Shown: positions 55,346 to 64,000 of the stretch, piece by piece | Numbering within the stretch: the first letter of the stretch is position 1 | How the letters are laid out: each line of letters opens with the position of its first letter | Assembly (NCBI GenBank): GCA_916613615.1 | Contig: OU744735.1 | Coordinates: 52,902,082 to 52,966,081, forward strand | Length of the DNA stretch: 64,000 bases | Source: Steromphala cineraria | Taxonomy: Eukaryota; Mollusca; Gastropoda; Trochida; Trochidae | Reading direction: 5' to 3' | Translations under genes and position numbers: made by a program | Notes under the pieces: generated by a model | Database searches by the model: none | What the model was told of the DNA's origin: nothing | What the model saw: only the letters and a program-made list of their open reading frames with translations

Positions 55346-58300
55346 AGTTTTCTTCTTTCGGTAAGAATTAATTATGAAAGGAAGAATAAATCTACTCGGG
55401 AGAGGAGACCATATAGAAAGATTTTGTCTTTGTTACTTATGAAGTATACAATGAAGAAGAGTTTGTCAACTCGGGAAAAAGAGCCACAAATAAAACGATG
55501 ATGAATATATAATTTGTTGGTTTTTAGATATATGGGATTTTTTGCTAATATCTTTAATCAAGAAAGAATTTAAGATTAATATTATTGCCATGAAACTCGA
55601 CAACTTGCAACACAGCATATATTATGTGAATTGCAAGACATCTTTATTTCAATAATTGTATCAGCAAAATAATAAACAACAAATTCTTGAATTTCAATAT
55701 CAGTAAATCAAAAGACAATTCATCCATTCCTTTATCTGCAATTTTTTACGGTGTTGCCGACTTAAGAATCCTTGCTAGCTTGGATACATTCTTTCCAAAC
55801 AATCACGAAATTAATTATTCCATCTTGACCACATTGATACAATGAAACTCCGACATAAGAGAAAGGTTTGAGAGGTCAAAAGCCAATTTCTCGTTTCTAA
55901 TGGCAACCGAAAGAAAAGTATGCATGGCCTGAGACTGATATGGAAACTTTGAGAATCCATTACATTGTGCCATATTGAATTCTCTCGAGAGCAAAAGGAA
56001 CTCTTTTGACTATGGAGGAAGGAAATAATTTGTGACTTCAGTGTACCGGTCCCGATACCACTGATGCATTCTGGGATCGGAATGCGGGATCATCAGTGAA
56101 AGAATTAGAGGCCATCGCTTGTGATGCTTGAATGGAAGCTGGTCCAAATCACCATTGAGAAGTAATTAAGTTTCGCTTACGCCTAGTTGTGCTACTCAGA
56201 TCCCGGAATGCACCTGCCATCAGCCAATCAGAGCTCACGATCTGTTGGCAAACACGACCAGTGAACACTTTGCATGCTATTGATTGCGGCTTTATAACAA
56301 AATATTGTGATTTCATTCCATATCAAATAACAGCGTGGAAGGTTGAACGCCAAGTCACAATTTAAATTGTTATCACGAGAGAGGGGAGTTACGCTCGTCC
56401 ATAATCGATCGAGAGGACCCCTCGGGAGGAAGGAGGTGAATATTACACGCGCTGATCTCCGCTCCGAGGCAGTAACGGGTTACTCGCCGTCTTAGGATAC
56501 TTCAAGTTTTACATTTCACAATAAAAGACTCATTTTATTCCAATATTGAGCTGGTTGCATAACTATGCCACAATAAAATATACATCAATCTTAACCCTGA
56601 CTTGTAATATTTCCTATGTGGCAAATATTTATCCCCTACAATCTCTTAGCCCATGTCCAAATCATGTTAGTTGCTGTTTTGAGATGCCTAAATTCTGACA
56701 TTTCACCATAAAACATGCACTTATTCTCGGAAATAATTTCACCGAAAAGAGAAATATAATTTTCACATTTAAGTAGCAATTTCTGAAACATAATTTAATC
56801 ATTATTTCATATTTTGTTAACATTTATATAGTTCAGAAATATCATTTCCTCATAAAGATGCATTTATTTTCACTTCAACGTACAATAAAAGAATCATCTT
56901 CAACTTGCGCAAGATGGATGGGCTGCATATTATTGTGTGGGGATCTTTTAGTCAGTTGTGTTATCTTTTAGTTGCTTCCATTTAATGAAATAAACATTAA
57001 AGAAAACATTTGATTCTTATTGTGGGGTTTATCTTTGTTTCATTTCTTATCTTGATATTTCAAGATTGTAGTTAAAATCACAAATTCCCCATGGAAACTA
57101 AAGAGAAGAAAGTCGTGTTTTAAAGTAATTGTCATAAAGACAGATTTTTCTGTAACATTTGATTCTTTTTCTCAAGGATGGTTTCTGCGTTTAAAGATTC
57201 CTTACAAATGAACTATTTGAAATTGCTGAAAACATTTTCAACTATGATTCTTATACATGTAAAAACGTTTGTAAAAATTTGCAATAATGTCATTGACATT
57301 TTTTCACAGTAAAAGATATGAAATGAACTTGACACTGATCAGATAAGGAAGTAACTATCGTTTGCGTTAAAACACACAATATTAATATCTAGGGCATTCA
57401 TGGGTACGCAAGTACTCCACCGTCAGTCGGGTCCAGCCGCACTCTACGCTCGTGGATTAATGGAATTAGAAATTCAGTCCATTTTCTTGGATTAAAAGGA
57501 ATCGAAAAGTGTAATTCATTGTTATTATTTAGGTTATTTCAGTCTGTTTATCTGTAAGATGTAAAGACAAGCGATCAATATTACAATTTAAAGACATTGA
57601 TGTCAAAATATGACAATTTATAAGTCAAAATATGCGGTATGATATCTAGATTGAACAACATTCTCATTTTTTCTCGGGTAAAGACAAAATTTTCCGTACT
57701 CTGGTCCAAGCCAAGTTTGACACCTAAAATCCAATTTTGTTACCCAAGGAAGACCTATTTACTTAAAACTCATATATGAGTATTTTTATATAAAAACAAA
57801 CAGTTAAATCAATATTTCAGTTGCTTCCCGAGATAATGCTATTATTGTATGATTTAATCTAAGTTAATTTGAAACATATGGTTAGAATTATAAGCATTAT
57901 CGAATTACACATTCTTCTCTGTGTGTAATTAAAACAAAAAAACTATTTTTACAATAACCTGAATTCAGTGTATAATCAAATTTGAAGTGTCTTTGAAATT
58001 TTTTTTATAAACATTTTCCCTCTACAACATTTTTCTTTCCTTTTCGTTGGAAATGTTAACCAGAACGAAAGTCAGCATTTCATTCATGACTTCCCTAAAA
58101 TATGTAACTGTAATTTCTCAAAAAAATCAACATCTCCAATAATTCAATAATAAGTCAATGCTCCTATGATTCAGTCATTGCTTAAATGAATTGTTTTATT
58201 GGCAAAATAATCAAAAATAATGTTTGCAATGCATAATTTTTCTGTTTCAGTAATCTGTTTTAAATATCTTGATTATTACTTGATGACCTAAGAGAGAAAA

Positions 58301-58839
58301 AAAAAAATATCTTGATTATTATAAGATTGTCATGATCATATGGTCATCTATAATACTATGTATTAATATCACACATGTACTTGATATTTTTTAATATTTT
58401 TACCATAGTGCCAAATGAGTCACGAAAGGGAAAAATAGTTCAACCATTTCTGAAAATCTTGCGAAAATTTAACAGTCAATTATTATAGAAATTACGGTAA
58501 TTTCTGATCATTGCACTTCCGGTGGTTCTCAAGACAGTTGAGTTAGTTCTGCATTTTATGAGCGTCCCTCCCTCGCAACTAATGAAAATAGATGGTGGAG
58601 GTATTGATTTATAACTGTTAAGTTAACTACCAATTTACATATCTTGTTTTAATTGGCACTTCCTTTCCTGCCAACACTGACAGCCGATTGTTTTTCGTAT
58701 TTGGAATATTTCTGGTAATAGCGAGGTCTTCGGATGTCAAAAGATACAAGGACTAATGGAACATCAGCATATCCATGAATCTTAAACAGGCCTACCAAAC
58801 AAATCAGAAAAACATGGAAAATGCAACATAAATATAATT
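55346..58839. other. Non-coding stretch with a GC-richer patch
   Basis: Mostly AT-rich and empty. A GC-richer patch at about 56040-56500 contains a CCAAT box (agccaatcagagc), a small hairpin (cactgatgcattc ... catcagtg) and CG-rich words (tctccgctccgaggcagt). It could be a promoter or enhancer, but no start site or exon could be tied to it. Another isolated GC-richer segment lies at 57400-57455. Confidence 0.3.
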
Positions 58840-59122
58840 CCATGACACCAAAACATTAAAATAGGCAACGAGAAACGCAAAGACGGTCAAATAAAACATG
58901 GTGAGTGCAGCACTAATTGCCATCAAACTTTGACCTGTGCAGCGCATGTGTACTTGACCTGACCTAGAAATCTATTTCTGGAAATTGGGATTCGCCACAC
59001 ATTAAAAATGTAGCATAGATTTAAATATAAATCTTGTCATGTCTTCTTCTTGTGCATGCGTGTGGCTACATTGGCTGGATTTAAATTTTTCGTTGCCTAT
59101 TTTAATGTTTCAGTGTCAAGGG
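58840..59122. mobile_element. TIR element, about 280 bp
   Basis: Left arm accaaaacattaaaatagg then caacga is matched inverted by tcgttgcctattttaatgtt near 59088-59113. Arms are about 34 bp with few mismatches (ccatgacac against ccttgacac at the tips). There is no ORF and no clear target duplication. Confidence 0.5.
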
Positions 59123-59421
59123 AATATATTTATCTTGCTTTATCTACGTTTTTCTGATGGTATGTCTGTAAAAGATGGAGTGGGGCGAATTTGTTGACTT
59201 ATTGAATAGCAGGCTCCACCCTCAGGGTTAACCCTTTTCAGGGGCATTTTTCTTTTGAATTTAAAGAGGGTGTGTATGTTAAGGAAGGATTTTCCAGCCC
59301 CTACACAACCTGTCCGATTCCTTTACTGACATAATGTGACAGAATATCCATGCCTTTTTCCTTTAGAATGCTGCAGCTAATATGCTGCATCGCCAATTTC
59401 TAACTTTCATAAATTGTCACA

Positions 59422-59706
59422 ATGGTAAAGGCAAATTTACCTGGTACCCTTTCTATAAACAACAGACCTCCAACAAATCCTAAATCTGAAGCGGTTAGGC
59501 AAAGAGAACTGTTTAAGTATGTTGAGCTTACAAAAATTTGCGATTTTGAAACTGAACATCTATTGACACAAATTAGAGAGATCACAGTAACGAAGGTCTG
59601 CAATCTATCATCAGTAGACTCGACTGAAAGTGTAATTACAGTCAAGGAGTCCACCGTAAGGAGTACTACAGCTCCTACTGTAGAAGTAGATTTAGTTCAC
59701 AAGTAG
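59422..59706 (+). CDS. Uncharacterised 94-codon ORF
   Basis: ATG-initiated frame: MVKANLPGTLSINNRPPTNP, charged middle (RQRELFKYVELTKICDFETE), Ser/Thr-rich end, stop TAG. Hydrophilic, no signal peptide or membrane segment, no recognised motif. No promoter, splice partner or poly(A) signal supports it, and the opposite strand is also open over the same range, so chance or a relic of a mobile element is the likelier explanation. Confidence 0.15.
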   Translation: MVKANLPGTLSINNRPPTNPKSEAVRQRELFKYVELTKICDFETEHLLTQIREITVTKVCNLSSVDSTESVITVKESTVRSTTAPTVEVDLVHK

Positions 59707-60079
59707 AAAGTGTTCAGCTTAGTTCACTTAGCTCAGTTCACTTCTAGCAAAGAAATGTGCTGTGGGGAGTTTATTCAAAGAAGGTTCATATTCAAATTCC
59801 TGCCTCCATAATTGTTTTTGATAAATTTACTAACAAAGTTTATCACACATCACACATAAAGTTTATCACACATCACACATCCCCCTTTTCTCTTAATTGT
59901 GATAGGTGTACAGATGGTGGATCTAGACTTCCTATACTTTTCTAGACTGGGTTGGTCGTCAATTGAATATTTTTGCTTTAGCGTCTGGATGACAGACTAT
60001 GACAGGTGAATCACAGGTTTATAAGTAAAACTGCCTCAAAAGTGAAAAAAGTTCACAAACTGCACATCTAAACATTATA

Positions 60080-60195
60080 AATAATCAACATACCAAGTTT
60101 CATTTAGCTCGGTTTGACAGTTTTTTAGTTCTGCTCCCGAAACAAAATGATTGTGAGCAGAGGGACAGACGGACAGACAGACAGATTTAAAGATG
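60080..60195. repeat. Interspersed repeat fragment with (ACAG)n tract
   Basis: ccaagtttcatttagctcgg, then gttctgctcccgaaacaaaa and agagggacagacggacagac. This phrase order recurs widely in bivalve genomes as part of interspersed repeats. The frame starting at 60147 is therefore not treated as a gene. Confidence 0.45.
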
Positions 60196-60624
60196 GTCAG
60201 GACGATGACTTTTACCCACAGTATTACAATCCATGGGATAAAGAACATCCATTCATCCAGCAGGAAATAAAACCTATTTTTAGTTGTTATAGGGTTGAGA
60301 GGGTTAAGGAATTTGAAGGAAACTTTACGGTTCTATTACGAGCCTCGTCCTGTGTGGCATGATGGGTAGGCAAGGAGGGCTGCCACCTTGACTAAGATCT
60401 GTAGTTACACAAGTCCATGTTGAAAGTCAAATTGAAGGAAGGCAGCTCATAATGGGGATTGTTAAACAGCAAAAAGCTTACTGGGGAGCCGGTATATTTG
60501 TGTGAAACATACTCAGGAAGGAAAGATACATTCTTCATAACTTGAGCCAGAAGGGCTTCCAGCTTTTTCTAATCACAAGTCCAATTGCCACTGAAGACTA
60601 TGACTATATGGATTAGCTGGATGT

Positions 60625-60836
60625 TTTTAAAATCATCTTCCTACGCAGAGCCTAAAAGGCCAGTTTCCAAACTGTCATTTTATGCCTTGCTGCATAGCCT
60701 TGAGTTTTCTGTGCTTGCTCTCTACTCTGTAGGGGCACTATAGCAGCACAGAAAAGTAAAGTCTCTGCAGCAAGGCATAAAATGACAGTTTGGAAACTGG
60801 CCTTTTAGGCTCTGCGTAGGAAGATGATTTTAAAAT
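60625..60836. repeat. Perfect 70-bp-arm inverted repeat (long hairpin)
   Basis: Left arm 60625-60694 (ttttaaaatcatcttcctac ... ccttgctgca) and right arm 60766-60835 (tgcagcaaggcataaaatga ... gattttaaaa) are complementary without a mismatch by eye. The 71-bp spacer also pairs (ttttctgtgct with agcacagaaaa). Either a very young foldback/MITE or the source of a hairpin RNA. There is no ORF. Confidence 0.85.
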
Positions 60837-61214
60837 ATGCAGGTATCTTAGCTGGAGCACTGTGTTAATACAAATTGGAACGGTTGGATGCATTCAAAAC
60901 TACTAGTCCTAAATTTGTAAAGATTTTAAGTTATTTCATTTACTAAAATCAAAAAGCAAATGATACCAATTAAGACAACTTTTGACTGTTACCAAATGTG
61001 ATTTACAAAGTTTTGTGTTTTACGAAAAATATGATTTAAACAAATAGAAATATACATACTAGAAAAGTAATAATGTAACCCTAACCATCACAAGTTTTGC
61101 AGTAAAGTATAGTTTCGCCCTGAACTATAGTAACGTCAAACCACTCGGCCCTCGGCCTGACATGATTAAATTAAAACAGTTCAAGGAAAAACAATACCTT
61201 ATTGCAAAAATTAT

Positions 61215-62770
61215 GATTGTAAGGGCTACTTTATTTCTGTAATCAAAAGCCTGACAGATACACGGAAGAAGACAAGGAGAAAGTCTACATGATGGTTAGG
61301 GCTACCTTATTTCTTAATTCAAAAGCCTGACAGCTACACAGACAAGGAGAAAGTCTACATGATTGTAAGGGCTACTTTATTTCTGTAATCAAAAGCCTGA
61401 CAGCTACACAGACAAGGAGAAAGTCTACATGATGGTTAGGGCTACTTTATTTCTTAATTCAAAAGTCTGACAGCTCCACAGACAAGGAGAAAGTCTACAT
61501 GATGGTTGGGCTACCTTATTTCTTAATTCAAAAGCCTGACAGCTACACAGACAAGAAGAAAGTCTACATGATGGTTAGGGCTACTCTATTTCTTAATTCA
61601 AAAGCCTGACAGCTACACAGACAAGGAGAAAGTCTACATGATGGTTAGGGCTACCTTATTTCTTAATTCAAAAGCCTGACAGCTACACAGACAAGGAGAA
61701 AGTCTACATGATGGTTGGGCTACCTTATTTCTTAAATCAAAAGCCTGACAGCTACACAGACAAGGAGAAAGTCTACATGATGGTTGGGCTACCTTATTTC
61801 TTAATTCAAAAGCCTGACAGCTACACAGACAAGGAGAAAGTCTACATGATGGTTGGGCTACCTTATTTCTTAATTCAAAAGCCTGACAGCTACACAGACA
61901 AGGAGAAAGTCTACATGATGGTTGGGCTACCTTATTTCTTAAATCAAAAGCCTGACAGCTACAGAGGGGGACAAGGAGAAAGTCTACATGATGGTTAGGG
62001 CTACCTTGTTTCTAATTCAAAAGCCTGACAGCTACACAGACAAGGAGAAAGTCTACATGATGGTTGGGCTACCTTATTTCTTAATTCAAAAGCCTGACAG
62101 CTACAGAGGGGGACAAGGAGAAAGTCTACATGATGGTTAGGGCTACCTTGTTTCTAATTCAAAAGCCTGACAGCTACACAGACAAGGAGAAAGTCTACAT
62201 GATTGTAAGGGCTACCTTATTTCTTAAATCAAAAGCCTGACAGCTACAGAGGGGGACAAGGAGAAAGTCTACATGATGGTTAGGGCTACCTTGTTTCTAA
62301 TTCAAAAGCCTGACAGCTACACAGACAAGGAGAAAGTCTACATGATGGTTGGGCTACCTTATTTCTTAATTCAAAAGCCTGACAGCTACACAGACAAGGA
62401 GAAAGTCTACATGATGGTTAGGGCTACCTTATTTCTTAATTCAAAAGCCTGACAGCTACACAGACAAGGAGAAAGTCTACATGATTGTAAGGGCTACCTT
62501 ATTTCTTAAATCAAAAGCCTGACAGCTACAGAGGGGGACAAGGAGAAAGTCTACATGATGGTTAGGGCTACCTTATTTCTTAAATCAAAAGCCTGACAGC
62601 TACAGAGGGGGACAAGGAGAAAGTCTACATGATGGTTAGGGCTACCTTATTTCTTAATTCAAAAGCCTGACAGCTACACAGACAAGGAGAAAGTCTACAT
62701 GATGGTTGGGCTACCTTATTTCTTAATTCAAAAGCCTGACAGCTACACAGACAAGAAGAAAGTCTACCAT
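61215..62770. repeat. 69-71-bp tandem array
   Basis: About 22 units of ctacatgatggttagggcta, ccttatttcttaattcaaaa, gcctgacagctacacagaca, aggagaaagt. Variants include gttgggct (69 bp, frame-keeping), gattgtaagg, and ctacagagggggacaagg. Where 69-bp units are consecutive (61708-61998) a 23-residue repeat (MMVGLPYFL.QKPDSYTDKE) stays open, but no splice or start context supports coding. Confidence 0.9.
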
Positions 62771-63775
62771 CAGCCAACATACCTGTTGTATATTTGGAGC
62801 TGGAGTCTAAACGTTCAGGGCAAGAGCAGTTGGAAAAACAGATTGAGGAATAAAACTTCAACCTTACTGGCTTACAAACATGACCCAATCATCATCACAC
62901 ACCGCACCGTGGCCTCCCCTCTTCGTAGTTATGCAGTTTACTGCGTTCATATAAACATCTTAGGAATCAGTCATCCATTAAAATTCTTCAAATCTACGAT
63001 ATCTGTTTCATGTTAAAGAGATAAAAGATGAACTGACTTCTTGATTTGATACAGACTCACGAAGGTATTTTTTATATAAAATAGATATGTAAGTAATTTT
63101 GTGTTCCAAATTTCTTTACAGTATCAGGATTCAAACGAAATGTTCATGAAACATAAATTATTAGTACATTCAAATGATTTAGATTCAACACTTTTGTTTA
63201 TCCTTGCTTATTTGACTTGTGTATGTTAACAAAATAAGGTATTGTAAACAAAATTTCCTAAATTCTGACACGTTTAAATGATAGAGAAGATGGAATCAAA
63301 TTTGATAACAAACAGATCTAATTTTTTAGATATTATTAATTATGAAGGCATGAGAATTTTTGTCAAGGAATTTTAAATTGTGGGTATTGTTCCTCGTTTC
63401 AATATATTTACATATTCTATTCTAAATTTTGTTTCTGTACTCTTCTGGTTAAGAGTACATCTTGTATGGATCTGCATCAAACTGTTTCAATTAATGGAAA
63501 CTTAATTATCTCGTGAAGGTTTTTCTTGTTCTGTCATGAAATGGAAAAAGTAATTATTTCTGTTTCCTTTCAAACTTATTTGTTGCTCTGATAAAAGCAA
63601 TGTACTCTTAATACACCTGTTTCCGTAATTGACTTCTTCCGTGAATAGATTTTCAATTTTATTTATATGTTAATAAAAAATGTTATAAATATGTTAATTT
63701 GATCACCACATAAAGCTTTGTTTTGTCCCGTTGAAGAAGAGTCACCAGAAAACAGTTTAAACATTTGGAGACAAT
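62771..63775. other. AT-rich stretch, nothing recognised
   Basis: No exon-like frame, RNA gene or repeat with clear ends is visible on either strand. Confidence 0.5.
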
Positions 63776-64000
63776 CAAACAGATAGATAGATGAATGGAT
63801 GGATGGATAGATGGATGATTAAATGTGTGTATGGGTTGATGGGTGGATGGATGGATAAATGGATAAATGGATGAATGGATGGCTCTATGGGTGGATGGAT
63901 GGTTTGGATTGTTGGATGCATGAAGAGATAGATGGATAGCTCGATGGATAAATGGATGAATGAATGGCTCTATGGATGGTTGGATTGTTGGATGGATAGA
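63776..64000. repeat. (GGAT)n-like simple repeat at window edge
   Basis: gatggatggatagatgg-type tetranucleotides interrupted by gctctatgggtggatgg and ggttggattgttgg, continuing to the window end. Confidence 0.85.

Noticed and set aside
57400..57455. Possible minus-strand exon (RVRLDPTDGGVLAYP)
   Set aside because: No acceptor with matching phase and no similarity to the missing betaglycan N-terminal sequence; kept only as a GC-richer segment.

Overview
This window looks like a piece of an animal nuclear genome, most likely a lophotrochozoan and probably a bivalve or other mollusc. It is AT-rich, genes are split into short exons by kilobase introns with GT/AG borders, and it is packed with MITEs, tRNA-derived SINEs, (CCGT)n/(ACAG)n-type elements and minisatellites. 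No bacterial gene, CRISPR array or operon was found. The taxon is an inference from repeat style and from two protein-coding genes; it was not tested by search.

Layout. 1-3.4 kb: mostly empty, with two weak candidate exons on the minus strand. 3.4-3.7 kb: an unidentified minus-strand ORF with a likely membrane segment. 4.1-4.3 kb: a TATA-less-looking promoter with TCTCGCGAGA-like and NRF1-like motifs. 6.06-17.1 kb (+): a complete WDR5 gene (13 coding exons, 350 aa, seven-bladed WD40 propeller, core subunit of MLL/SET1 H3K4 methyltransferases). Its introns hold nested hAT-like, Mutator-like, pogo-like and TTAA-bounded elements and a SINE. 17.1-29.4 kb: WDR5 3' region and the space between two convergent genes, without convincing coding sequence.

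29.45-50.28 kb (-): the 3' part (13 exons, 660 codons including about half of the orphan region, the full ZP module, transmembrane segment and tail) of a betaglycan / TGF-beta receptor type III gene. Upstream exons were not found and probably lie beyond the right edge. 50.3-64 kb: presumably its long upstream intron or 5' flank, with more tandem arrays (38-bp, 70-bp), a SINE, MITEs and a perfect 70-bp-arm hairpin.

The strongest unusual signal is in the betaglycan gene. Two introns carry minisatellites whose repeat unit contains the exon's own 5' splice site: a 15-copy exact 43-bp array made of the last 39 coding nt plus gtaa (46.87-47.52 kb), and a roughly 7-kb array of 59/67/71-bp units, each repeating the CATCCCA|gtgagt junction (37.9-44.99 kb), itself containing a 2,365-bp tandem duplication. 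A third, degenerate array fills the intron before another exon and resembles its 3' splice site. The gene therefore offers the spliceosome long ladders of near-identical decoy splice sites.
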